DNA from: Lachnospiraceae bacterium
Lineage (GTDB): Bacteria > Bacillota > Clostridia > Lachnospirales > Lachnospiraceae
Reading direction: 5' to 3'
Length of the DNA: 64,000 bases
NCBI GenBank assembly: GCA_017634975.1
Contig: JAGBMJ010000013.1
Location: 1 to 64,000 of the forward strand
Below the pieces are notes generated by a model, which was not told the origin of the DNA, ran no database searches, and saw only the letters and a list, made by a program, of their open reading frames with translations. This document shows positions 17,684 to 26,338 of the stretch, one piece after another (position 1 is the first letter of the stretch; the number at the start of each line of letters is the position of its first letter). A program made the translations under genes and the position numbers.

Positions 17684-18313
17684 ATGGGAAAACCATACAG
17701 AGTGGTCATAGCGGAAGATTTTCGTATCATCCGGGAAGTGTTTGAAAGTGCGGTAAGGCAGAGCGAAGAATATACGCTGGAGGCATCCTTTCCGACGGCA
17801 AAGGATGCCGTAAAGTATCTGGAGTCACACGCAGCGGAACTTGTGCTGATGGATGTGCTGATCCCGGGGAGTATGGACGGGATCGAAGCGGCGGGAATGA
17901 TCAAGCGTATGAAGCCGGAGATCCGGATCATCATTGTCACTTCCATGCCGGAGCTGTCTTATGAGCGGAGAGCCAGAGAGATCGGCGTAGAGGGATTCTG
18001 GCAGAAGGAAGTGCAGGAGATCACCATCACGCAGATCATGGATCGTGTGATGGCCGGAGAGACGGTATATCCTGAGAGTCCGGTGGCGGTTCCGATCGGG
18101 GATGCGATCAGTACGGAGTTTACCGAGCGGGAGATCGAGATCTTACGGGAACTGGTAGCCGGAGCCTCCAATAAGGAGATCGCGGATAAGATGTGCCTGG
18201 AGGCTTCGACGGTCAAGATGCATATCTCCAATATGCTGCAAAAGACCGGTTACAAAAGCCGGCTGGAGCTGGCAGTCAAAGTAAGACACAACGGGCTGAT
18301 CATAAACAGCTGA
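17684..18313 (+). CDS. NarL/LuxR-family response regulator
   Basis: About 209 residues. Receiver domain (residues 1-120) with acidic residues near the N-terminus (VVIAEDFR), phospho-acceptor Asp57 (LVLMDVLIPG) and a late Lys. C-terminal LuxR-type HTH (about 145-205): FTEREIEILRELVAGASNKE then VKMHISNML. The ATG at 17684 is preferred to one 18 codons upstream because AAAGGCGAG precedes it and the receiver then has normal length. It follows the kinase gene by 100 bases. By position it is the best candidate for the factor that binds the shared TACTTTTGGCGGTA element. Confidence 0.9.
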   Translation: MGKPYRVVIAEDFRIIREVFESAVRQSEEYTLEASFPTAKDAVKYLESHAAELVLMDVLIPGSMDGIEAAGMIKRMKPEIRIIIVTSMPELSYERRAREIGVEGFWQKEVQEITITQIMDRVMAGETVYPESPVAVPIGDAISTEFTEREIEILRELVAGASNKEIADKMCLEASTVKMHISNMLQKTGYKSRLELAVKVRHNGLIINS

Positions 18314-18319
18314 CCGGGG

Positions 18320-19042
18320 TCAGAGAGAAACGCCGCGCAGTTCGGCATTCGGGATTGTTTCCCGTGCGATCTGCAGGAAGGTTTCGAGTTCCTCTGCGGA
18401 GAAAGCATCGAAATCCGTATCGGTGTGTGTCAGCAGACAGATCACGTTGTCACTCGGTTCGTAGGATTGAAGATAGTAGGCTTTGGCGCCGGCGATCCAT
18501 GCTGCGATATCACGCATATCTTCAGGTGTATGCAGACCTTTGACCAGCGTGGTGCGGAACTCATAGTCGATGCCGCTGTGCATCAGAAAATCCACACTTT
18601 CTTCATAAGGGAGCAGCAGATCCGCCGTGGGTGTTAAGCCTGCGGTTTTTGCATAATCCGCCCGTGAGGACTTGATATCCATCGCAACTTTATCGATCAG
18701 GCCGTCCTTATAGAACTGTTTTAACAGATCCGGGCGGAAACCGTTGGAATCCAGCTTGACCAAAAGTCCCAGCGCTTTGATCTGCTGCAGAAACTCCGGC
18801 AGATCGGGCTGCAATGTCGGTTCTCCTCCGCTGATGCATACCCCTTCCAGGACATGGGCGCGTTTTCGGATCTTTGCCAGTATGCTTTCCGGCGGAAGCG
18901 GCTCCTCAAAATGTTCCGGCAGTACCAGACCGCCGTTCTGACAGAACGGGCAGCGCATGTTACAGCCCTGTGTAAAAACCGTGCAGGCCAGTTTGCCGGG
19001 ATAGTCCAGTAATGTAGTTGGTAAGAATCCGCCGATGTTCAT
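18320..19042 (-). CDS. radical SAM activase (anaerobic ribonucleotide-reductase activating type)
   Basis: 240 residues. The radical-SAM motif CNMRCPFC (CxxxCxxC) lies near residue 27, followed by the glycine-rich CISGGEPTLQ. Members of this NrdG/PflA-like family use a 4Fe-4S cluster and S-adenosylmethionine to generate a glycyl radical in a partner enzyme. The N-terminal LLDYPGKLACTVFTQGC is typical of the NrdG2 subgroup. No nrdD is adjacent, so the partner is elsewhere. The ATG at 19042 is chosen over upstream starts because AAGGAG lies six bases before it. It converges on the response-regulator gene with only six bases between stops. Confidence 0.88.
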   Translation of the reverse strand: MNIGGFLPTTLLDYPGKLACTVFTQGCNMRCPFCQNGGLVLPEHFEEPLPPESILAKIRKRAHVLEGVCISGGEPTLQPDLPEFLQQIKALGLLVKLDSNGFRPDLLKQFYKDGLIDKVAMDIKSSRADYAKTAGLTPTADLLLPYEESVDFLMHSGIDYEFRTTLVKGLHTPEDMRDIAAWIAGAKAYYLQSYEPSDNVICLLTHTDTDFDAFSAEELETFLQIARETIPNAELRGVSL

Positions 19043-19058
19043 GCTTTGCTCCTTATCA

Positions 19059-19124
19059 GCCATGGGGACGGTTCTTATGGCAACAAGATCGAAGATCTTT
19101 AGCCACAAGAACCGTCCCCGTGGC
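19059..19124. repeat. GGGGACGG palindromic repeat, copy A
   Basis: Two 23-base arms (19059-19081 and 19102-19124; left begins GCCATGGGGACGG) with three mismatches, enclosing a second palindrome AAGATCGAAGATCTT. It ends right beside the ribosome site of the radical-SAM gene, so it forms the 5' leader or promoter region of that gene. Confidence 0.75.
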
Positions 19125-19178
19125 TGCTTTTTTCATCGGCAATATTATAACACAGACGTCCGTGTATGCAAACCACCG

Positions 19179-19338
19179 AAACCATGGGGACGGACCTGAT
19201 GGTTTTTGGTTGCGATTCACAGTTTTGACACATCGAAACACAGCATATATAATGGTGGCATTGACAGCAGAAAAACCGTGAGGTCCGTCCCCATGGTTTT
19301 TGACAGCAGAAAAACCATGAGGACCGTCCCCGTGGTTT
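19179..19338. repeat. GGGGACGG repeat, copy B, compound
   Basis: Left arm 19179-19207 (GAAACCATGGGGACGGACCT) and right arm 19271-19300 are inverted. A third arm (19310-19338) is a direct copy of the right arm at an exact 39-bp spacing. The loop carries a consensus promoter. The unit ends at the tadA ribosome site. Confidence 0.75.
19225..19253 (+). promoter_or_regulatory. consensus sigma-A promoter inside repeat copy B
   Basis: Exact TTGACA, 17-base spacer, exact TATAAT. It points at tadA and the O-acylation pair. The transcript would begin near 19260 and carry the two direct arms in its leader. Confidence 0.75.
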
Positions 19339-19348
19339 GGGAGATGAT

Positions 19349-19909
19349 ATGGCAGGAATGCGGGAGCGCCGGGCGAGAAGGCGTGCGGAAAAAGCGATCG
19401 CGGCGGAGGCGGAAGCCAAACGTCAGGAGGCTTTGGATGAAAAATATATGAAGGCGGCGATGAAGCAGGCGCAGAAGGCGGCGGAACTGGGGGAAGTGCC
19501 TATCGGCTGCGTGATCGTGCATGCGGAAAAGATCATCGGCCGCGGCTATAACCGTCGCAACACGGATAAGAGTACCTTGTCGCATGCCGAGATCACGGCG
19601 ATCCGTAAGGCGAGTAAGGTGATCGGAGACTGGCGGCTGGAGGATTGCACACTCTATGTGACCCTGGAACCCTGCCAGATGTGTGCCGGAGCTATCGTGC
19701 AGGCGCGGATCCCGCGTGTGGTGATGGGCTGCATGAACCCGAAAGCAGGATGTGCCGGCTCTGTTTTGAATATTCTGGAGATGAAGGAGTTTAATCATCA
19801 GGTGGATGTAACACGCGGTGTCTGCGAAGAGGAATGCAGCCGGATGCTGAAGGATTTTTTCACCGGGCTGAGGAAGCGTCTGAAGACGGAAGAGCGGAGG
19901 GAGAAATAA
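19349..19909 (+). CDS. tadA: tRNA-specific adenosine deaminase
   Basis: About 186 residues. Converts the wobble adenosine 34 of tRNA-Arg(ACG) to inosine. Zinc and catalytic motifs: SHAE (His ligand and proton-shuttling Glu) and PCQMC (the two Cys ligands), plus the normal C-terminal helix. The N-terminus has an extra ~35-residue charged stretch (RERRARRRAEKAI...) before the deaminase fold. The ATG at 19349 is preferred because GGGAG lies five bases upstream; a TTG four codons earlier lacks a site. The next gene starts one base after the stop, so tadA heads an operon with the O-acyltransferase pair. Confidence 0.93.
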   Translation: MAGMRERRARRRAEKAIAAEAEAKRQEALDEKYMKAAMKQAQKAAELGEVPIGCVIVHAEKIIGRGYNRRNTDKSTLSHAEITAIRKASKVIGDWRLEDCTLYVTLEPCQMCAGAIVQARIPRVVMGCMNPKAGCAGSVLNILEMKEFNHQVDVTRGVCEEECSRMLKDFFTGLRKRLKTEERREK

Positions 19910-19910
19910 G

Positions 19911-21302
19911 ATGGTTTTTTCGAGTATCATCTTTTTGTTCTGCTTCTTTTCCGTGGTTCTGTTTTTTTATTTCGGACCATGCCGGAAAAACATCACGGCA
20001 AAGAATATCTGTCTGCTGCTGGCCAGTCTGGTTTTTTATGCCTTTGGCGAAGGGCTGAACATACTGCTTTTGCTGTTCTCGATCGTTGTCAATTACGGCT
20101 TCGGACGTTTTCTGGCACCGGCGGATGGGGCAAAACACCGGAAGCTGCTGCTGACTCTGGCGGTAGCGATCGATCTGGGATTGTTGTTTGTCTATAAATA
20201 TCTGGATTTTTTCATTACCAATGTGAACCGTCTGTTTCGCCTGGAGATCCCGATGACGGGGATCGCGCTGCCCATCGGTATTTCGTTCTTTACCTTTCAG
20301 GCATTGTCCTACATCATCGACGTATACCGCGGCAAGGTACCGCCGCAGAAAAATCCGCTGTATACCGGGCTTTATATCTCATTGTTTCCGCAGCTGGTGG
20401 CCGGTCCGATCGTCCGATACGAGACGATCATGGAGCAGATCTATGACCGGAAGGAAACATTAAGCGATTTTGCAGCAGGCGTGAAGCGGTTTATCTGCGG
20501 TATGGGAAAGAAGATCCTGCTGGCGGATATCATGAGTTTATTTGCAGATCGCATCTTGGCAAAGGTAGTCGGCGGAGAGAGCATCACGGTATCATTCGCA
20601 TGGCTTGGAGCCCTGTGCTATACACTGCGTATCTATTATGATTTTGCCGGGTATTCCGATATGGCGATCGGTCTGGGACGGATGTTCGGCTTTACCTTTG
20701 AAGAGAATTTCAACTATCCGTACATCGCGAAGAACATCGGTGACTTCTGGCGCCGGTGGCATATCTCGCTGGCCAGCTGGTTCCGGGATTATGTGTATAT
20801 CCCGCTGGGGGGCAGCCGTGTGAGCCTGTGGAAACAGTACCGTAACATACTGATCGTGTGGGCACTGACCGGTCTGTGGCATGGTGCTGCCTGGAATTAT
20901 GTGCTGTGGGGACTTTACTATGCGATATTGCTTATGTTTGAGCGGGCCAGCGGGTACGGAAAGAAATGGCAGCTGCCGGATGTGCCGGCGCATATCGTCA
21001 CGATCTTTCTGACCCTGATCGGTATGACGATCTTTGCCTCCCCGACGCTGGCAACGATGGGAAGATATCTGGGCATGATGTTCGGGATCGGGGCAGCCGG
21101 GCTGAGCGATGCCACGACACTGTTCTACCTGAAGGATAACTGGCTGTTCTTTGCAGGGGCCGTCACCTTTGCAATGCCGGCCGGCAAGTGGCTGGAGAAG
21201 AAAACGTGGGTATACGAGATACTGCTGTGTGCAGTATTTGCGGTATGTATCATTTATATCATCAAGGGTAATTACAGTCCGTTCATCTATTTCAACTTTT
21301 GA
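19911..21302 (+). CDS. MBOAT-family O-acyltransferase (AlgI/DltB-like)
   Basis: 463 residues, polytopic (about 10-12 helices). MBOAT enzymes pass acyl groups, usually acetyl, across the membrane to extracytoplasmic polysaccharides. Signatures: FQALSYIIDVYRGK, NFNYPYIAKNIGDFWRRWHI, DYVYIPLGG, and the catalytic His in TGLWHGAAWNYVLWG. The partner gene overlaps it by four bases and encodes a DHHW protein, the standard AlgI-AlgJ/X arrangement. The acceptor polymer is not encoded here. Confidence 0.93.
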   Translation: MVFSSIIFLFCFFSVVLFFYFGPCRKNITAKNICLLLASLVFYAFGEGLNILLLLFSIVVNYGFGRFLAPADGAKHRKLLLTLAVAIDLGLLFVYKYLDFFITNVNRLFRLEIPMTGIALPIGISFFTFQALSYIIDVYRGKVPPQKNPLYTGLYISLFPQLVAGPIVRYETIMEQIYDRKETLSDFAAGVKRFICGMGKKILLADIMSLFADRILAKVVGGESITVSFAWLGALCYTLRIYYDFAGYSDMAIGLGRMFGFTFEENFNYPYIAKNIGDFWRRWHISLASWFRDYVYIPLGGSRVSLWKQYRNILIVWALTGLWHGAAWNYVLWGLYYAILLMFERASGYGKKWQLPDVPAHIVTIFLTLIGMTIFASPTLATMGRYLGMMFGIGAAGLSDATTLFYLKDNWLFFAGAVTFAMPAGKWLEKKTWVYEILLCAVFAVCIIYIIKGNYSPFIYFNF

Positions 21303-22447
21303 GTATGAAAAAAACAAAAAGCGAAGACAAGTTTATAGTAGTATTTTTCCTGGCGGTGATCTTTTTCTTCACCGCAGTCAATCTGTGGGAAATGGTGCGC
21401 AGTCTGGAACCGGACGGAAGGCGCAAAGGTCTGGAGAAGCTGGAACTGGTGCAGGATCATGCGATCAATGCCTGGGGAGCATTGCAGGCAGCGATGGGCA
21501 AGCGCCTGGCCTTTGGCAGTACGGTCTACGAAGATGTGACACTGCTGGATAACGGTGTGGCGACGATGGCAGACCAGTTCGGCGATATCACAGCGGGAAT
21601 CGCCGGTGCGGAGGAAGCTTATGCGTTTGCACAGGAGATCGGGGCTGAGTATCTGTTCGTGGCGGTACCGAGCAAGGAGCACAGTGAAGAAGACCTGCCG
21701 GAGGGCGTGATCAGCTATGCCAATCAAAAGTATTATAATATGGTGGCTGCCCTGGAGGAACGCAGTATTCCGCACATCGCAATGCGGGATGTGCTGGAAG
21801 CGGACGGCGGTGAGTGGTATTCCTATTATTACCGCAGCGATCATCACTGGAAGAACAATGCGGCTTTCCTGGCGTATCAGACCATTTCGGATTATATGTT
21901 TTCGATGGGGCTGGACGGCGGCAGGCGGGAAGAAGCCCTGTCGGAAGAAAACTACGAGAAGAGGATCTACGAGCAGGTATTCCTGGGCACCCACGGACGT
22001 ATGGCGGGCCGGTACTATACCGGACTGGATGACTACGATCTGTGGCTGCCGAAGTATGATACGGATTATACGCTGGACGTACCCTCGGAAGGGATCCATA
22101 AAGAAGGGACGTTCGAAGACTGTTTCGTAAACTATCAGAATGTAGCGCATTACAGTTTTGACTATTACGCATATTATACCTATCTGGATCGGGACTATGA
22201 CCACATCCGTATAACGAACCGTAAGAATCCGGACGGACCGAAGCTGGTGATCATCCGTGATTCCGTGGCCGTACCGGTATCGGTATTTCTCGCGAGTCAG
22301 TGCAGCAGTATCGACCTGATCGACCTGCGCTACCTGTCTGCTGAAGCTTCCGCCAGAGAGTGGATCCGCGGGATAGAGCCGGACCTGCTGATCGATATGT
22401 TCGGCCCCGGGTATCTCGGCGTAGAGAGTGCCGTGGATCTGAGGTAG
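21299..22447 (+). CDS. DHHW-family protein (AlgJ/AlgX-like, O-acetylation partner)
   Basis: 382 residues. One N-terminal membrane anchor (about 10-27, FIVVFFLAVIFFFTAVNL), then an extracytoplasmic SGNH-hydrolase-like domain. The family-defining DHHW is visible (YRSDHHWKNNAAF), with a later IRDSVAVPV strand that fits the nucleophile-Ser block. Such proteins complete O-acetyl transfer to cell-envelope polysaccharides with the MBOAT partner. Translation is coupled through a four-base overlap. Confidence 0.88.
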   Translation: MSMKKTKSEDKFIVVFFLAVIFFFTAVNLWEMVRSLEPDGRRKGLEKLELVQDHAINAWGALQAAMGKRLAFGSTVYEDVTLLDNGVATMADQFGDITAGIAGAEEAYAFAQEIGAEYLFVAVPSKEHSEEDLPEGVISYANQKYYNMVAALEERSIPHIAMRDVLEADGGEWYSYYYRSDHHWKNNAAFLAYQTISDYMFSMGLDGGRREEALSEENYEKRIYEQVFLGTHGRMAGRYYTGLDDYDLWLPKYDTDYTLDVPSEGIHKEGTFEDCFVNYQNVAHYSFDYYAYYTYLDRDYDHIRITNRKNPDGPKLVIIRDSVAVPVSVFLASQCSSIDLIDLRYLSAEASAREWIRGIEPDLLIDMFGPGYLGVESAVDLR

Positions 22448-22449
22448 AT

Positions 22450-22478
22450 TTGCAAGAACCTTGAGATTATAGTATAAT
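22450..22478 (+). promoter_or_regulatory. promoter for the citrate synthase gene
   Basis: TTGCAA, 17-base spacer, consensus TATAAT, just after the DHHW stop. Confidence 0.65.
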
Positions 22479-22574
22479 CGAGACGTTAAGTCTGCGCAAA
22501 AAACGGGGTTATTGCATGAAAAGTGTTATGGAATATACGGACTGAGATGACATATTATGCGAGGAGGAGAAGGA

Positions 22575-23918
22575 ATGTCTTATCACAAAACAATTCAGGA
22601 ATATGCGGAGAAAAAGGTACAGACCTGTATCGATCACGATACGATCTCGGATAAGCTGTTTGCCAAGTACGATGTAAAACGCGGATTGCGTGACATCAAC
22701 GGAAAAGGAGTTCTGACCGGTCTGACCAATATTTCCAAGATCGTGTCTATGAAGGAAGAGGGAGACAAGCGGATCCCGTGTGACGGTGAACTGTGGTATC
22801 GCGGTTATAATGTGCGTGACCTGGTGAAATGGACTTCCGGAAAACGATTCGGTTTTGAAAAGACCGCCTATCTGTTGCTGTTCGGTGAACTGCCGGATGA
22901 AGAAGAGGCAGCGGATTTTATCAGGCATCTGGCAAAGAGCCGGTCTCTGCCAACCAACTTCACCCGTGATGTCATTATGAAAGCGCCGGGCAAGGATATT
23001 ATGAACAGTATGACCAGAAGTATCCTGACGCTGGCCAGCTATGACCCGAACGCGCTGAGCAGTGAACTGACGGATAATCTGCGCCAGTGTATCATGCTGA
23101 TCGCTACCTTCCCGATGCTGGCGGTATACGGTTACCATGCATATAACCACTATGAGAATAATGCAAGTATGTACATTCATCAGCCGATGCCGCGCAAATC
23201 CACGGCGGAGAATATTCTGCGGCTGCTGCGGCCGGACGGGAAATATACCGAGACGGAGGCGGACGTACTGGATGTGGCACTGATGCTGCATATGGAGCAT
23301 GGCGGCGGTAACAACTCGTCGTTTACGACGCGCGTGGTCACTTCTTCCGGTTCGGATACCTATGCGACCATGGCGGCGGCAATGTCTTCCCTGAAAGGCC
23401 CCAGACACGGCGGTGCCAACATCAAGGTAATGGAGATGATGGAAGATGTGCGGGGACATATCCGGGACTATGAGGATGAAGACGAGATTCGCAAATATCT
23501 GACCAAAATGATCAACGGAGATGCCTTTGACGGCAAGGGACTGATCTATGGTATGGGACATGCGGTGTACTCCATCTCCGATCCGAGAGAGCAGATCTTT
23601 AAGGCATTTGTAGAAAAGCTGGCACAGGAGAAAGGGCGCTGTGATGAACTGCAGCTGTATAACAATATCGAAAAGATCGCGCCGGAAGTGATCGCGGAGA
23701 AACGTCATATCTATAAAGGGGTAAGTCCTAACGTGGATTTTTACAGCGGTTTTGTGTATAACATGCTGGGAATCCCCGTGGAACTGTATACCCCGCTCTT
23801 TGCGATCGCGCGTATCGCCGGCTGGAGTGCGCACCGGATCGAGGAACTGGTGGGCAACAGCAAGATCATCCGTCCGGCCTATATGAGTATCATGAAGGAA
23901 AGAAAGTTAAAGGTTTAA
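22575..23918 (+). CDS. gltA: citrate synthase family protein
   Basis: 447 residues. Condenses acetyl-CoA with oxaloacetate; some relatives use propionyl-CoA. Landmarks: WYRGYNVRDL near the N-terminus, a catalytic His in GPRHGGAN, the second His in GMGHAVY, and the catalytic Asp in PNVDFYSGFVYNMLGIP. ATG chosen at GGAGGAGAAGGA; an ATG six codons earlier has no site. No aconitase or isocitrate dehydrogenase genes are nearby, so the role (glutamate supply or methylcitrate chemistry) is not settled by context. The next gene follows after two bases. Confidence 0.9.
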   Translation: MSYHKTIQEYAEKKVQTCIDHDTISDKLFAKYDVKRGLRDINGKGVLTGLTNISKIVSMKEEGDKRIPCDGELWYRGYNVRDLVKWTSGKRFGFEKTAYLLLFGELPDEEEAADFIRHLAKSRSLPTNFTRDVIMKAPGKDIMNSMTRSILTLASYDPNALSSELTDNLRQCIMLIATFPMLAVYGYHAYNHYENNASMYIHQPMPRKSTAENILRLLRPDGKYTETEADVLDVALMLHMEHGGGNNSSFTTRVVTSSGSDTYATMAAAMSSLKGPRHGGANIKVMEMMEDVRGHIRDYEDEDEIRKYLTKMINGDAFDGKGLIYGMGHAVYSISDPREQIFKAFVEKLAQEKGRCDELQLYNNIEKIAPEVIAEKRHIYKGVSPNVDFYSGFVYNMLGIPVELYTPLFAIARIAGWSAHRIEELVGNSKIIRPAYMSIMKERKLKV

Positions 23919-23920
23919 AG

Positions 23921-24889
23921 ATGTCATACAGAGATGGAAGCAAACCGGTATGGTTTTACCACGCGGTAAGATATACGCTGCGCAGAAAGTTCCCGTTTCT
24001 GGACACGGACGGCAATTACTGCAAACGCCGTATGCTGGATCTGGAAGAGGGCAGTCATGCGATCGAAGACGCGATCCGGTCCGGAAAGCCGTTTATGGCA
24101 GGGCGTCTGGGCGGTTTCGAGCTGGCGGTGATGCGTATGTGCGAGTTCGGCATAAAGAAAAAATATGCGCTGACCGTACATAATGCATATATGTGCGCCG
24201 GTTTTTTTCCGGATGATACAACGTATGTGGAGCCTTTTACGGAAGTGATGCTGGATGCCTATCGTAATACGGATATCTTTGCCTGCTGCAGGCAGTTTCT
24301 GGAGCCGTATTTTGTGAACCGTTATGTGCCGAAGGAAAGTGTGTGTGTGAAAAACCTGGGGGTGTATGATGTGTTTGCGCTGGAGAACCATTGGACGAAG
24401 GCGCTGGCCGGTAAAAAAGTGCTGGTGGTCACGTCGTTTCCGGATTCGGTGCGGCAGCAGTATGCGAAGCGGGAGCAGATCTATCCGGGAACGGACATCC
24501 TGCCGGAGTTTGATCTGCAGGTTTACCGTTCGGTGCTGACGATCGGCGACCTGAAGGACGAGCGTTTCGGGACATGGTTTGAAGCACTGGACTTTATGAA
24601 AAAAGAGATCCTGGAGCTGGATTTTGATATCGCGCTTTTAAGCTGCGGCGCCTACGGTTTTCCGCTGGCATCTGAGATCAAAAAGGCCGGGCGGCAGGCC
24701 ATCTATGTCGGGGGCGTACTGCAGATCCTCTTCGGTATCCTGGGCAGACGCTGGGACGGTTCCCGTTTCGGCGGCATCGAGCATATGCCGGAAAAGCTGA
24801 AACCCTACTACAGTGATGCCTGGACCTATCCTGTTGAGGAGCGGCCCAAACAGGCGGATAACGTGGAATACGGGCCGTATTGGAAATAG
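23921..24889 (+). CDS. GT-D-fold glycosyltransferase-like protein
   Basis: 322 residues, soluble-looking. The pattern FMAGRLGGFELAVMR near residue 60, then LSCGAYGFPLASEIKKAG and QAIYVGGVLQILFG (about 245-280), resembles the DUF1792/GT-D group, where the first Gly-rich stretch and the late GG motif line the sugar-nucleotide site. The identification rests on motif memory, not alignment. Substrate unknown; the MBOAT/DHHW pair upstream makes an envelope-polysaccharide role plausible. It starts two bases after the citrate synthase stop and is probably co-transcribed with it. Confidence 0.6.
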   Translation: MSYRDGSKPVWFYHAVRYTLRRKFPFLDTDGNYCKRRMLDLEEGSHAIEDAIRSGKPFMAGRLGGFELAVMRMCEFGIKKKYALTVHNAYMCAGFFPDDTTYVEPFTEVMLDAYRNTDIFACCRQFLEPYFVNRYVPKESVCVKNLGVYDVFALENHWTKALAGKKVLVVTSFPDSVRQQYAKREQIYPGTDILPEFDLQVYRSVLTIGDLKDERFGTWFEALDFMKKEILELDFDIALLSCGAYGFPLASEIKKAGRQAIYVGGVLQILFGILGRRWDGSRFGGIEHMPEKLKPYYSDAWTYPVEERPKQADNVEYGPYWK

Positions 24890-25009
24890 AGTTCAACAAA
24901 TCTAACAAAATAGATGTCGTCAAACGGTTTTTTTTGTGTTATTATAAATAATAATGCTTTGCGTGCTAAACAGGCATTTAAAATGACTTGATAATGAGGA
25001 GGGTTGCCC

Positions 25010-26242
25010 ATGCTTGCGACACTGATCCCGTTGTTTGATCATACGATGAGTGTATGCGCCTATTCCGTTTTTGCGCAGAAAGAAAATTATCTGTTAAATC
25101 CCCGGATGCTCGGAATGGGCCGTTTTGACGGGGCTTCCAATGTGGTCGGTTTTGAACTGATCGAAAATATGGGACTCGAGACCGTAGCGGGAGATAAGCT
25201 GGTCTTCGTAGAACTCAATAACATCTCTTTCTTTGCGGAGATCGCAGAACAGTGTGATGCGCCGCATGACCGTGTGGTGCTTGTCCTGGATCGTGAGATC
25301 CCGTCGGAAGACCGCTACGTGGACCGTGTGAAGGAGTTGAAGGAGCAGGGGTACAAATTTGCAATCCGCAAGCTTCCGGTGAACCGTTTTGAAGAGTATC
25401 GCGAAATGCTTAAGCTGATGGATTTTATCATGCTGAACCATAAGCGTATCGATATCGGCAAGGCAAAGGTATATTTTTCCAAGGTATATCCGCAGATCAA
25501 ACTGGTAGCGGTCAATGTGGACTCCCAGGATGAATATGACCGTCTGAAAGAGGGCGGCGGGTATGATCTGTATGAAGGTGAATTTTTCCGTATGCCGGTT
25601 AAGAAGGGCACGGAGGATATCGCACCTTTGAAAGTCAACTATCTGGAACTTCTGCGCGTGGTCAACGATATCGACTTTGATCTGACCGATGCGGCAGAGG
25701 TCATTGAACGTGACCCGGCACTGGTGCTCTCGATGCTGGAGATGGTAAACCGTATGACCGTAAATGCCGGCATCAAGGATGTAAAGCATGCTGCAGCAAT
25801 GCTGGGGCAGAAGGAACTGAAGCGCTGGGTCAATATGGCAGCGACCAAGGAATTGTGCGTGGACCGTCCGAGCGAGATCATGCGTATGGCAATGATCCGT
25901 GCGCGTTTTGCGGAAAACCTGGCACCGGTCTTCCATATGGCAAGCCAGTCTTCGGAGCTGTTCCTGATGGGATTGTTCTCCGTACTGGATGTGATCATCG
26001 AAAAGCCGATGATGGTAGCACTCGATATGGTGCGTGTTTCCAAGGAGATCCGTTCGGCCCTGCTGGAACGCAACGGCCCGTTTGCGGGGCTTTATGACTT
26101 TATGCTGCATTATGAGACGGCCTCCTGGCAGGAGGTATCGCGGCTGATGGTGGTCGGCGATATCGATATCGATCCGGTGTACGAAGCCTATGTGGAATCA
26201 CTCAGGTGGTTCCGGGATCTGTTCGCACCACGGGAAGATTAA
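25010..26242 (+). CDS. EAL-HDOD signalling protein (YuxH-like)
   Basis: About 410 residues. The N-terminal 200 residues have the layout of an EAL domain (FVELNNISF, KFAIRKLPVNRFEEY, NHKRIDIGKAK) but the E-A-L and metal residues of active c-di-GMP phosphodiesterases are not evident. It is probably a non-catalytic binding module. Residues about 205-410 form an HDOD domain (YLELLRVVNDIDFDL, LGQKELKRWVNMA). YuxH-type EAL-HDOD proteins are two-domain scaffolds of uncertain function. The ATG after GAGGAGGG is chosen over a TTG two codons earlier. A hairpin follows the stop. Confidence 0.85.
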   Translation: MLATLIPLFDHTMSVCAYSVFAQKENYLLNPRMLGMGRFDGASNVVGFELIENMGLETVAGDKLVFVELNNISFFAEIAEQCDAPHDRVVLVLDREIPSEDRYVDRVKELKEQGYKFAIRKLPVNRFEEYREMLKLMDFIMLNHKRIDIGKAKVYFSKVYPQIKLVAVNVDSQDEYDRLKEGGGYDLYEGEFFRMPVKKGTEDIAPLKVNYLELLRVVNDIDFDLTDAAEVIERDPALVLSMLEMVNRMTVNAGIKDVKHAAAMLGQKELKRWVNMAATKELCVDRPSEIMRMAMIRARFAENLAPVFHMASQSSELFLMGLFSVLDVIIEKPMMVALDMVRVSKEIRSALLERNGPFAGLYDFMLHYETASWQEVSRLMVVGDIDIDPVYEAYVESLRWFRDLFAPRED

Positions 26243-26257
26243 GAAAACGATCGGAAA

Positions 26258-26294
26258 TAACGCCCTCAGGAACAGACGGTTCCCGGGGGCGTTA
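26258..26294 (+). terminator. hairpin after the EAL-HDOD gene
   Basis: TAACGCCC...GGAAC pairs with GTTCC...GGGCGTTA. The T-run is short, so termination may be weak. Confidence 0.6.
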
Positions 26295-26338
26295 GTGTAT
26301 TGGGGGAATCAGAAAAATAATACAAAGGAGGTATTGCT

